Of a stretch of 64,000 bases of DNA, positions 1-7,027 are shown one piece after another. The notes below the pieces were generated by a model. It ran no database searches and was not told where the DNA came from. It saw nothing but the letters and a program-made list of their open reading frames with translations. Made by a program: the position numbers and the translations under genes. This stretch comes from Pantoea deleyi (GTDB lineage Bacteria; Pseudomonadota; Gammaproteobacteria; Enterobacterales; Enterobacteriaceae): positions 2,046,001 to 2,110,000 of the forward strand of contig NZ_CP071405.1 in the NCBI RefSeq assembly GCF_022647325.1, read 5' to 3'. Positions within the stretch are counted from its first letter, which is position 1, and each line of letters starts with the position of its first letter.

Positions 1-921
1 CGTGGTAAAGGTAATCTTCCCGAAGCAGATGGCAAAGTAGATCACCATCGCCATGCCTGCGGTACTGCCCAGACCAACGATGTAACCCACCTCATTACCG
101 GCGAAGGCACTTCCGGCCAGCGCGGCGGCAATCACCCCCAGCGTCATCGAGGCCTGGGTGCCGAGTACGGTTCCGGCAAACACCGAACCGAACAGTTTCT
201 TCGCGGAGACGTCTGCGGGCAGATAGCGCGAGTAGTCGGAAACATAGGGGCAAAAGGCGATCTGCCAGGATGACGAGAGCGACACCGCCAGCAGGAAATT
301 TGCCGGGGTAAAGTGGCGATTCTGCCAGACGGCTGCCAGGTCATGCGTGGCAAAGAGCGTGATAAAGAGATACGCGAAGGCCAGCACGCCAATCACGCTC
401 GCCAGCTTGCCCAGCTGATGGATCACGCGATACCCCATCACCGCAATCACCACGATCAGGGCGCTGAACACGATCATCCCGGTGGCATTGCTGACAGAGA
501 TCAGTTTCGCCAGCGCCTGTCCGGCCAGTACCGTGCCGCTGGCGGAGAATCCCACATACATGATGCAGACCAGCACCAGGGGGATGACCGCACCGTAAAC
601 GCCGAACTGCATGCGGCTGGTGATCATCTGGGGTAAGCCCAGGCGCGGGCCCTGTAGCGCATGCAAAGACATGATCGCGGCGCCGATCATCTGCCCCACC
701 AGTAAGCCGACAAGCGACCAGACAACATCGCCGCCCAGTACCACAGCCAGCGCCCCGGTGACAATGGCGGTGATTTGCAGGTTGCCCCCAAACCAGAGCG
801 TGAACTGGCTGAAAGGATGCCCATGACGTTCGCGCAGCGGAATGTAATCGATGGAGCGGGTTTCTGACAGGCGCGGTTGTGCCGCGTCCGGATACGCTGT
901 AGCAGATGATTTGACCGACAT
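1..921 (-). CDS. NCS1-family purine/cytosine-type permease (3' end beyond window)
   Basis: The minus-strand frame is open from an ATG at 921 to the window edge, about 307 residues, so the C-terminus is missing. The protein is very hydrophobic with repeated membrane segments. It carries the sequence LQGPRLGLPQMI near residue 88, which resembles the conserved early region of nucleobase:cation symporter-1 (NCS1) proteins such as CodB and the allantoin/purine permeases. A GAGGG ribosome-binding sequence precedes the ATG. It should import a nucleobase or related heterocycle across the inner membrane with a cation; the substrate cannot be read from the sequence. No catabolic partner is visible, but upstream genes of its operon, if any, would lie to the right and none is present on this strand before the HxlR gene. 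Confidence 0.85.
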   Translation of the reverse strand, partial: MSVKSSATAYPDAAQPRLSETRSIDYIPLRERHGHPFSQFTLWFGGNLQITAIVTGALAVVLGGDVVWSLVGLLVGQMIGAAIMSLHALQGPRLGLPQMITSRMQFGVYGAVIPLVLVCIMYVGFSASGTVLAGQALAKLISVSNATGMIVFSALIVVIAVMGYRVIHQLGKLASVIGVLAFAYLFITLFATHDLAAVWQNRHFTPANFLLAVSLSSSWQIAFCPYVSDYSRYLPADVSAKKLFGSVFAGTVLGTQASMTLGVIAAALAGSAFAGNEVGYIVGLGSTAGMAMVIYFAICFGKITFTT

Positions 922-1072
922 AGATCCCTCGCTGATGCAGTGAGTCAGAGAAAACGAACAGGGCCGGATGACCGGTTGAGATGACATGTCTATACAATCA
1001 GGGAGAGTGTCACGCGCGGCAGGAAGTTACAAGACAGGCGGTCATTGGAAAATGTGATGACACCGACAGACC

Positions 1073-1195
1073 GGCACGCACGATCGGCAATGCGGGCGGC
1101 CGGGTCTTTTCCGCAGGGTAAAGGGCGGCGTCAGGCACGCACGATCGGCAATGCGGGCGGCCGGGTCTTTTCCGCAGGGTAAAGGGCGGCGTCAG
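1073..1195. repeat. 61-bp perfect tandem duplication
   Basis: Two head-to-tail copies with a 61-bp period occupy 1073-1133 and 1134-1195. Both contain the same CGATCGGCAATGCGGGCGG segment and the run through TTTTCCGCAGGG. I see no base difference between the copies. The duplication lies between the divergent or tandem 5' side of the permease gene and the 3' end of the HxlR gene. It contains no convincing ORF. Confidence 0.9.
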
Positions 1196-1206
1196 AACGC
1201 CAGGGG

Positions 1207-1662
1207 TTACCCCTTCGCCACCACCCGCTGACGATGGCAGTCGGCGGGTTCGAGCTTCTGACCCTGCGCCGAGTAAACCTCCAGACGCGGCAGCGGCCTG
1301 CCTTCCGCATTATCCAGCAGCACCGAGTGGGTCTCGCCCTGCTCAAACAGATAGCGCTCACCCCACTGCCGCATCGCCACCACCACCGGAAAGAGTGCCC
1401 GGCCTCTTTCGGTCAGGAGATACTCGCGGTAGGCGCTGCCATCGGAAGCGGGCGCAATTTCCAGCACGCCGATCCCGACCAGCTGCTTCAGTCGCGACGC
1501 CAGAATATTTTTCGCCAGTCCCAGGTTGCGCTGGAAATCACCAAACCGGCGGACGTCATCAAAGGCTTCACGCACGATCATCATGCACCAGCGCTCACCT
1601 ATCGACTCCAGGGTGCGGGCAACCGGACACTCGCTGGTTCTCAGGGATTCCTGCTTCGCCAT
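1207..1662 (-). CDS. HxlR-family winged-helix transcriptional regulator
   Basis: A 151-residue HxlR-type regulator. Near the N-terminus is the family hallmark Cys-Pro followed by a helix (CPVARTLESIGERWCMMIVR), then a winged-helix segment (FGDFQRNLGLAKNILASRLKQL), and a C-terminal dimerisation helix around QWGERYLFEQG. The ATG at 1662 is chosen over one at 1722 because the family starts just before the conserved Cys and AGAGAAGAG lies directly upstream. It is divergent from the MFS transporter at 1788, the usual layout for a local repressor of an efflux gene. HxlR proteins often sense electrophiles through the N-terminal Cys; whether this one does is inference. Confidence 0.88.
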   Translation of the reverse strand: MAKQESLRTSECPVARTLESIGERWCMMIVREAFDDVRRFGDFQRNLGLAKNILASRLKQLVGIGVLEIAPASDGSAYREYLLTERGRALFPVVVAMRQWGERYLFEQGETHSVLLDNAEGRPLPRLEVYSAQGQKLEPADCHRQRVVAKG

Positions 1663-1787
1663 CTCTTCTCTCACTTTCTCCGTTAACCGTGCCAGCTTAG
1701 CCCCTCCGAAAAGAAGTTGCAAAAAAAAACCATCCCGGTTAATGATATGGCCAATCCAGTTTCAAATAAAAACCCGAAGGCCAGACC

Positions 1788-2993
1788 ATGATCTCAACGA
1801 CCTCCAGGCGCGGGGATGCCGGACCACCGGCCCCCGCAACGCCGGTGCTTTCACCCCGGATGATTTTTCTCTTCTCGCTTACTGCGGCGCTGGCGGTCGC
1901 CAACGTGTACTCGGCGCAGCCGTTGCTGGCGTCGATCGCCGTCAGCCTGCGGATCGCGCCCGGCATCGCTGGCGCGGTGGTGACGGCCACGCAGATCGGT
2001 TATGCCCTGGGATTGCTCCTTCTGGTGCCGCTGGGTGACTGCGTGAACCGCAAAAAACTGGTGATTGCCCAGCTGCTGCTTTCCGCGCTGGCGCTGACCG
2101 CAGCGGCCTGCGCCTCCGGCCTGTTCACGCTGCTCGCAGCGATGCTGCTGGTGGGGTTAATGGCGGTGGTCACGCAACTGATGGTCGCCTGGGCCGCGAT
2201 GCTGGCGTCACCGGCGCAGCGTGGCCAGGTGGTCGGCAGCGTCACCAGCGGGATCGTCATCGGGATCCTGCTGGCGCGGTTTGTTTCGGGGACGATCGCG
2301 GATCTGGCAGGCTGGCGCGCGGTCTACTTTACGGCCGCCTGTCTGTTACTGCTGATCGCCGGGGTCCTGGCGAAGGTGCTGCCCGCCTCCGCCGGTCAGG
2401 CGCAGCGACCGGCCTGGCCGCAGCGCCTGCTGTCGGTTCTCCTGCTTTTTCGCACAGAACCCCGCCTGCGCAGCCGGGGGATCCTCGCTCTGCTGATCTT
2501 TGCCGCCTTCAGCATGCTCTGGTCTTCCATGGCGCTGCCGCTGACAACAATGGCGCTGTCGCAGACTCAGATCGGCCTGTTTGGCCTGGCGGGGCTGGCC
2601 GGTGCGCTGGCGGCCGCCAGCGCGGGCGCCTGGGCTGACCAGGGACGGGGCCAGCGCGCCACCGGCTTTGCACTGGCGCTGCTGACGTTCGCCTGGCTGC
2701 CCGTTGCCGCGCTGCCGCATTCGCTGCTGCTGATGGTGGTCGGGGTGATCCTGCTCGACTTCGCGATCCAGACGGTTCATGTCATCAACCAGAGCCTGAT
2801 CGTGGCGGCCCGGCCGGATGCGGCGAGCTGGCTGGTCGGTGCCTACATGTGCTTTTACTCCCTCGGCAGTGCGCTGGGTGCCCTTGCCGCCACCCAGCTG
2901 TATGCACACTGCGGATGGTATGGTGTCTGCGCTGGCGGGGCCGCCGTCAGTGCTGCCGCCTTTCTCTACTGGTCAGGAACCCGTCACGCATGA
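1788..2993 (+). CDS. MFS transporter (drug:H+ antiporter type)
   Basis: A 401-residue major facilitator with about twelve hydrophobic segments. The N-half has the family-like first helix (AVANVYSAQPLLASIA) and the loop between helices 2 and 3 has PLGDCVNRKKL, which fits the MFS G-D-x(3)-R-K loop motif. An arginine-rich central loop separates two six-helix halves. A GAAGG sequence precedes the ATG at 1788; an internal ATG at 1860 is possible. The last codons overlap the start of the EamA-type gene (ATGA), so the two are translationally coupled. Its position divergent from an HxlR regulator suggests inducible export of small molecules; the substrate is unknown. Confidence 0.85.
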   Translation: MISTTSRRGDAGPPAPATPVLSPRMIFLFSLTAALAVANVYSAQPLLASIAVSLRIAPGIAGAVVTATQIGYALGLLLLVPLGDCVNRKKLVIAQLLLSALALTAAACASGLFTLLAAMLLVGLMAVVTQLMVAWAAMLASPAQRGQVVGSVTSGIVIGILLARFVSGTIADLAGWRAVYFTAACLLLLIAGVLAKVLPASAGQAQRPAWPQRLLSVLLLFRTEPRLRSRGILALLIFAAFSMLWSSMALPLTTMALSQTQIGLFGLAGLAGALAAASAGAWADQGRGQRATGFALALLTFAWLPVAALPHSLLLMVVGVILLDFAIQTVHVINQSLIVAARPDAASWLVGAYMCFYSLGSALGALAATQLYAHCGWYGVCAGGAAVSAAAFLYWSGTRHA

Positions 2994-3871
2994 AACTCTC
3001 TCATCTGCTGCTCGCCGTGCTCATCACGGCCATCTGGGGCGTGAACTTCTCGGTGATTAAGCTGGGGTTGCACGCGGTCGATCCCTTTCTGCTGGCTGGG
3101 ATCCGCTTCACGCTCTGCGCTCTGCCCGCGATACTCTTTATCAAAAAACCGGACGTGCCGTGGCGCTACCTGATCGGCTATGGGCTGGTGTTCGGGATCG
3201 GCCTCTGGGGGCTGGTGAACCTGGGGATTCAGGCCGGGCTGTCGGCGGGCATCGCTTCGCTGCTGTTGCAGTTCAGTGCCTTCTTTACCCTGCTGCTCGG
3301 CAGCCTGGTCTTTCGCGAACGCCTGAGCCGCTCTCAGATCGCCGGTGGGTTCATCGCCTGCGCCGGACTGCTGTCGATATTTTTCATCACCGATGGCTCG
3401 GTGACGATCTCCGGCGTGCTGCTGGTGCTGGCGGGAGCGATAGCCTGGAGCGTGGCCAACATCATCAGCAAGAGAGCGGGCACCCGGCAGGTGTTTGCGT
3501 TTCTGGTCTGGTCATCCGCCTTTGCGCCCCTGCCGCTCTTTCTGCTGGATGGAGTGGTCAACGGCATGGCGGGCTATCGGGCGCTGCACAGCCACGCCGA
3601 CAGCCTCGCCCTGCTCTCTATTCTGTTCCAGGCCTATCCCAATACCCTGCTGGGCTACTGGGTGTGGAACGGCTTGCTGAAGCGCTACCCGGTCTCCACG
3701 GTTGCGCCCCTGTCGCTGCTGGTGCCCGTTTTTGGCATTCTGGGTTCGGTGGCGATCTTTGGCGAAACGCTTTCCACGCAGAAAATCGCTGCGCTGTTGC
3801 TGATCGTGACCGGACTGGCCGTGGGGCTCTATGGGCCGCGACTGGCGCGCCGCATCGGCCTGCGCGTCTGA
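2990..3871 (+). CDS. EamA/DMT-superfamily exporter (YdeD-like)
   Basis: A 293-residue protein with ten predicted membrane helices in two EamA repeats. It resembles the E. coli cysteine/O-acetylserine exporter EamA (YdeD) in length and sequence: the first helix (AIWGVNFSVIKLGLH) and the C-terminal APLSLLVPVFG segment both correspond. The start ATG at 2990 overlaps the stop of the upstream MFS gene. Being in the same two-gene unit as an MFS exporter and next to an HxlR gene suggests a metabolite efflux operon. The exact substrate is not known. Confidence 0.85.
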   Translation: MKLSHLLLAVLITAIWGVNFSVIKLGLHAVDPFLLAGIRFTLCALPAILFIKKPDVPWRYLIGYGLVFGIGLWGLVNLGIQAGLSAGIASLLLQFSAFFTLLLGSLVFRERLSRSQIAGGFIACAGLLSIFFITDGSVTISGVLLVLAGAIAWSVANIISKRAGTRQVFAFLVWSSAFAPLPLFLLDGVVNGMAGYRALHSHADSLALLSILFQAYPNTLLGYWVWNGLLKRYPVSTVAPLSLLVPVFGILGSVAIFGETLSTQKIAALLLIVTGLAVGLYGPRLARRIGLRV

Positions 3872-3885
3872 TGACGCCTCAGAGG

Positions 3886-4518
3886 CTATACCGCGTGCCG
3901 CTGACAGAACGCCTCAATGTCGTCGTTCTGAAAGTCGGCCAGATTTGCCATCAGCTTCTCCAGCGGCCAGTTCCACCAGGCGATACGCTGCAGACGGGCG
4001 GCAATGGCGGGCGAAAACCGCATCCGCAGCGGCCGGGCCGGAACGCCGCCCACCACGCTGTAGGGCGCGACGTCGCGGGTCACCACCGCGCCCGCGGCCA
4101 GCACCGCCCCATCACCGACGGTGACGCCAGGCAGCACGATCACGCCATGCCCGATCCAGACGTCATGACCGATGATCACCCGATCGGCCCGGCGGGCCGC
4201 AAAGAAGGGCCGATCGCGGCGGGCGTCGGGATGGTAATACTCCGGGCAGTAGGTGAAGCGATGCTGAGAGGCGCGATCCATCGGATGGTTCGGCGCGCCA
4301 AGGCGCACCTGGTTGGCGATAGCGCAGAAGCGCCCTACCTGGGTGTCGGCCAGGCAGCAGTGCTCGCCGACATAGGAGAAATCGCCCAGCTCGCTGTATT
4401 CCAGCAGGCTGTGCGCCAGGATTTCACACTGCTGACCCACGGTGGTTTCCCGCATCCGCACACTCTCGTCGATCCTGGTGTGGGCTAAGGGGGCAGGCAT
4501 AACGGCAACAATGGACAT
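3886..4518 (-). CDS. Left-handed beta-helix (hexapeptide) acetyltransferase, phosphonate-locus/xenobiotic type
   Basis: A 210-residue O-acetyltransferase-like protein. Hexapeptide repeats run through the middle ([13 protein letters not shown]..., then [33 protein letters not shown]). The catalytic-type histidine sits in the NHPMDR loop. The fold and the insert ending in [16 protein letters not shown] match the acetyltransferases sometimes found in phosphonate gene clusters and the chloramphenicol acetyltransferase B-like family. The ATG at 4518 follows a GGGA ribosome-binding sequence; a longer frame exists but lacks one. No phosphonate genes are nearby, so the substrate is open. It converges with the EamA-type gene, 14 bp away. 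Confidence 0.82.
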   Translation of the reverse strand: MSIVAVMPAPLAHTRIDESVRMRETTVGQQCEILAHSLLEYSELGDFSYVGEHCCLADTQVGRFCAIANQVRLGAPNHPMDRASQHRFTYCPEYYHPDARRDRPFFAARRADRVIIGHDVWIGHGVIVLPGVTVGDGAVLAAGAVVTRDVAPYSVVGGVPARPLRMRFSPAIAARLQRIAWWNWPLEKLMANLADFQNDDIEAFCQRHAV

Positions 4519-4602
4519 AGCATTCCCAATCCGGATAAGCACATCCCCTGCGACGTGCTTTTGCCGCACCACCTTATCCGCTTCTGATGACAGAGAATTG
4601 AC

Positions 4603-4635
4603 AAAGAAAAAAGGCGGAGTGGTTAGCTCCGCCTT
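4603..4635 (-). terminator. Rho-independent terminator after the TisB-like gene
   Basis: On the minus strand a nine-pair stem (AAGGCGGAG / CTCCGCCTT) is followed directly by a T-rich run (TTTTTTCTTT). It lies 15 bp beyond the stop codon of the small peptide gene, which supports a short dedicated transcript. Confidence 0.85.
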
Positions 4636-4649
4636 GTTTCAAGTTCCGG

Positions 4650-4739
4650 TTAACCTGCCTGACCGGTCAGTTGCATAAGGGCAACGATGATCTGCAAGAT
4701 GACCCGGATCAGATCCAGAATCAGCTTAGTCAGTTCCAT
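4650..4739 (-). CDS. TisB-like 29-residue membrane toxin of a type I system
   Basis: The peptide begins MELTKLILDLIR, contains IIVALMQL and ends GQAG. It is almost entirely hydrophobic with polar residues at positions 2, 5, 9, 12, 16, 23 and 27, which make one narrow polar stripe on a helix. E. coli TisB is also 29 residues, has a similar stripe, and contains LIVAALQL near the same place. A strong GGAGAAGG ribosome-binding sequence lies 5-6 bases upstream. Context supports the call: a LexA box about 210 bp upstream, a long leader, a dedicated terminator, and a divergent small RNA complementary to the leader. The expected action is inner-membrane depolarisation after DNA damage. Homology over so short a peptide is not proof, so the name is an inference from the whole layout. 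Confidence 0.8.
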   Translation of the reverse strand: MELTKLILDLIRVILQIIVALMQLTGQAG

Positions 4740-4819
4740 CACTTTCCTTCTCCTTTTTCAGGAGCGCGCTTTTCGGCAACCAGGGCTTTGACTCTACCCG
4801 CCGGGCGCCTGAGCACATC

Positions 4820-4837
4820 TTGTGGAGAGGGCTGAGC
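4820..4837 (-). promoter_or_regulatory. Predicted antitoxin-RNA pairing site in the toxin mRNA leader
   Basis: The plus strand here reads TTGTGGAGAG-G-GCTGAGC. The proposed small RNA contains TTGTGGAGAG-T-GCTGAGC at 5014-5031. As the toxin mRNA is the minus strand, the RNA would pair with this site over 17 of 18 positions. The site is about 70 nt upstream of the toxin ribosome-binding sequence, comparable with the ribosome standby region that IstR-1 blocks in the tisB message. Confidence 0.7.
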
Positions 4838-4949
4838 GGCACTCATGGTTAAAGCCACAGGCCAGCACCACCTGATGCCTGCCGGGATTTTAAAAACCTG
4901 CCCCTGGGAGCGGCCAGTCCACCATGAGGCGATACCCAACGCCCAACAC

Positions 4950-4965
4950 CTGTATAAACATACAG
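4950..4965. promoter_or_regulatory. LexA (SOS) operator
   Basis: CTGTATAAACATACAG is an exact CTGT-N8-ACAG LexA box with an A/T-rich centre. It lies between the divergent toxin and small-RNA genes. On the minus strand it overlaps TATACA, a plausible -10 element for the toxin. On the plus strand CATAAT at 4966-4971 could be the -10 of a longer, LexA-controlled form of the small RNA, as for IstR-2. Confidence 0.9.
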
Positions 4966-4979
4966 CATAATGGCGAAAC

Positions 4980-5008
4980 TTGAAATCCTTAGCCGCACAT
5001 TTTACACT
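4980..5008 (+). promoter_or_regulatory. Constitutive-type promoter of the antitoxin small RNA
   Basis: TTGAAA at 4980-4985 and TACACT at 5003-5008 are separated by exactly 17 bp, giving 5/6 and 4/6 matches to the sigma-70 hexamers. It lies outside the LexA box, so transcription would be independent of SOS, as for IstR-1. The predicted start is near 5015. Confidence 0.7.
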
Positions 5009-5014
5009 CTCTTT

Positions 5015-5111
5015 TGTGGAGAGTGCTGAGCACCTCGTCTGCCACGCGGTTACCCGCCGGGCTGGCAGACAAAAAAATAAAGGATTTGGCATCGCGCCAA
5101 ATCCTTTTTTT
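5015..5111 (+). ncRNA. IstR-1-like antitoxin small RNA (predicted)
   Basis: The predicted RNA is about 97 nt, from the promoter at 4980-5008 to a terminator ending at 5111. Its first ~17 nt are the segment complementary to the toxin leader at 4820-4837. An eight-pair hairpin follows (GTCTGCCA at 5037-5044 with TGGCAGAC at 5063-5070), then the terminator. The order of a 5' seed, an internal hairpin and a terminator, divergent from a TisB-like gene across a LexA box, matches the IstR-1 design. There is no credible ORF. The 5' end is a prediction. Confidence 0.7.
5080..5111. terminator. Bidirectional terminator (small RNA and sugar dehydrogenase gene)
   Basis: AAGGATTTGGC (5080-5090) pairs with GCCAAATCCTT (5096-5106) in an eleven-pair stem. 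It is followed by seven Ts on the plus strand and by TTTATTTTTTT on the minus strand. It can therefore end both the small RNA from the left and the dehydrogenase transcript from the right. Confidence 0.88.
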
Positions 5112-5141
5112 ATGCCTGCTCTTCCGCCCAGTGGGCAGAGG

Positions 5142-6443
5142 CTAGTTGGCGGCGCTGATCCGCCACACGGTATTGCCCGCATCGTCTGCGATCAGTACCC
5201 CGCCCTGTTTATCGCTGGCCAGGCCGACCGGCAGACCGCGGACCTGTTTTTCATCTTCCGTCAGGAAGCCAGAGACCACCGTCTGCGGCTCACCCACCGG
5301 CTTACCGTTTTCAAATTTCACCCAGATGACCTTGTAGCCATTCAGCGGCGTGCGGTTCCAGCTGCCATGCTCGCTGATAAACGCGCCGCCCTTATACTGC
5401 GGCATGTTATCCGCCCCGTAGAACAGCAGGCCCAGCGGCGCAACGTGCGAACTCAGCGCATAGTCAGGCTTGATCGCTTTCTCCACCAGATCGGGACGCT
5501 GCGGTTCCGCGCGGGTATCGACATGCTGACCAAAGTAGCTGTAAGGCCAGCCGTAGAAGCCTTTCTCCTCCACCGAGGTCATATAGTCAGGCACCAGATC
5601 GGAGCCGATCTCGTCGCGCTCGTTGACCACCGCCCAGAGCTTACCGCTCTGCGGCTCCCACTGCAGACCGGTGGGATTGCGTAACCCACTGGCGTAGATC
5701 CGGCTGGCGCCGCTGGCCGCGTCAACTTCCAGCACCGCGGCACGGCGATACTCTGCGCCGATGCCGTTCTCGGTCACGTTACTGTTGGAGCCGACTCCGA
5801 CATAAAGCTTGCTGCCATCGGGGCTGGCTAACAGCGCCTTGGTCCAGTGGTGGTTAATCGGCCCGCCCGGCAGTTCCGTCACCTCTTCCGGCGCGGTGCG
5901 GATCTCGGTGTCGCCTTCGCGATAGGGGAATTTCACCAGGCTGTCAGCATTCGCCACGTAGAGCGTGTTGCCGATCAGCTGCATCCCGAACGGCGAGTGA
6001 AGATTCTCGATGAAGCGATGCTGTTCCCATTTGCCGTTTACGTTGCGCAGCAGCGTGATGCGGTTACCGCCTGCGCCGCCCTTGCCGGAGGCTTTCTGCA
6101 CGATACCCATGATCAGCTGTTTCGGCCGGGTGGTCGGCTTGGGCGGGCCATTCGATTCCGCCACCAGCACATCGTTATTCGGCAGCACGTAAACCTGACG
6201 CGGATGCTGCAGATTCTCCGCAATCTTCTCGATTTTCAGCCCCTGCGCCACTTCTGGCATTTCGCCCGCTTTCCAGGGCGTGCCTTCCGGCACCTGCATC
6301 GGCGGCATAAAGAAATTGCGCGCCTGCGGCAGTTCGGGATTGGCACCAATCTGTTTCTGTGGATCGACCTGCGCGCCCTGATCGCAGCCTGCCAGCAGGG
6401 CCGTCACAGACAGCGCCAGCAGCGTTTTATGCGTTCTCTTCAT
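5142..6443 (-). CDS. PQQ-dependent sugar dehydrogenase-type lipoprotein (sorbosone dehydrogenase family)
   Basis: A 433-residue lipoprotein: the signal peptide ends in LLAGC with the lipidated Cys at position 20. The body is a beta-propeller of the soluble glucose/L-sorbosone dehydrogenase family, with motifs such as GLKIEKIAENLQHPRQV, YVGVGSNSNV, GLRNPTGLQWEP and GLASDKQGGVLIADD. Such proteins oxidise aldoses or sorbosone in the periplasm with pyrroloquinoline quinone. The same window encodes PQQ synthesis and a PQQ receptor, so cofactor supply is consistent. Cofactor use by this protein is inferred from the family. The gene is 12 bp upstream of nothing further on its strand and ends at a strong terminator; the DUF2231 gene precedes it by 12 bp, so the two form an operon. 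Confidence 0.85.
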   Translation of the reverse strand: MKRTHKTLLALSVTALLAGCDQGAQVDPQKQIGANPELPQARNFFMPPMQVPEGTPWKAGEMPEVAQGLKIEKIAENLQHPRQVYVLPNNDVLVAESNGPPKPTTRPKQLIMGIVQKASGKGGAGGNRITLLRNVNGKWEQHRFIENLHSPFGMQLIGNTLYVANADSLVKFPYREGDTEIRTAPEEVTELPGGPINHHWTKALLASPDGSKLYVGVGSNSNVTENGIGAEYRRAAVLEVDAASGASRIYASGLRNPTGLQWEPQSGKLWAVVNERDEIGSDLVPDYMTSVEEKGFYGWPYSYFGQHVDTRAEPQRPDLVEKAIKPDYALSSHVAPLGLLFYGADNMPQYKGGAFISEHGSWNRTPLNGYKVIWVKFENGKPVGEPQTVVSGFLTEDEKQVRGLPVGLASDKQGGVLIADDAGNTVWRISAAN

Positions 6444-6455
6444 GATGGCTCCTCC

Positions 6456-6863
6456 TTAAGCGCTACGGTGGCGTAACGCAAGTTGCACATTCGCCAGCAG
6501 CAGCAGCGCTACCACCAGCGTCGAAAGCGTAACGCCCAGCGGAATGACCGCGGCCGCATCACGGCTATGAATAAACGCATTGACGATGGCGATGACGATC
6601 GCGACCAGCCAGAGCCAGAAATGGCCCTTTTCTGCGCTGTCGCTGCCGCGGAACAGATAGACCAGGGCGATGATGCGCGGCACGATAGCCAGGATCAGCC
6701 CCAGCGCAATCAGCCAGCCTGCGGCATCTGTCCAGAACAGCACAAAGGTCTGCATGTAGAGAATATCGAACAGCCAGGCCGCGACAAAAAAGCCCAGCGG
6801 TACCGGCTCCAGCAGAGCATAAAGCGTCACGGCAAACGCCGATCGTCCCAGGGTATTGCGCAT
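6456..6863 (-). CDS. DUF2231-type inner-membrane protein
   Basis: A 135-residue protein with four predicted membrane helices, beginning with LEPVPLGFFVAAWLFDILY and including a second helix pair (GWLIALGLILAIVPRIIALVYLF). This arrangement, with a conserved G/R between helices, fits the DUF2231 family. The second ATG (6863) is chosen because GGAGAG lies 4 bases before it; the first ATG would overlap that sequence. It sits 12 bp ahead of the sugar dehydrogenase gene, as DUF2231 proteins often neighbour sorbosone dehydrogenase-like proteins. A supporting role for that enzyme in electron transfer is a guess. Confidence 0.75.
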   Translation of the reverse strand: MRNTLGRSAFAVTLYALLEPVPLGFFVAAWLFDILYMQTFVLFWTDAAGWLIALGLILAIVPRIIALVYLFRGSDSAEKGHFWLWLVAIVIAIVNAFIHSRDAAAVIPLGVTLSTLVVALLLLANVQLALRHRSA

Positions 6864-7027
6864 GTTTCTCTCCATTGGTTACGTGAATGCGGACCAGGTC
6901 AGACGTCGCGCTGCTGACAGCAACCGACCCCGCGCCTGTAAAAGATTAGTAAATCTGAAGAGAAACAGAGGGTTTATTCAGGAGGAATTGCACATCAGGC
7001 GGATGACGTCCCTGTCATCCCGCGCGG

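Noticed and set aside
4739..5182. A 147-codon minus-strand frame spanning the TisB-like leader
   Set aside because: It runs through the LexA box and small-RNA gene and ends at the toxin's start; the short peptide has the strong ribosome-binding site.
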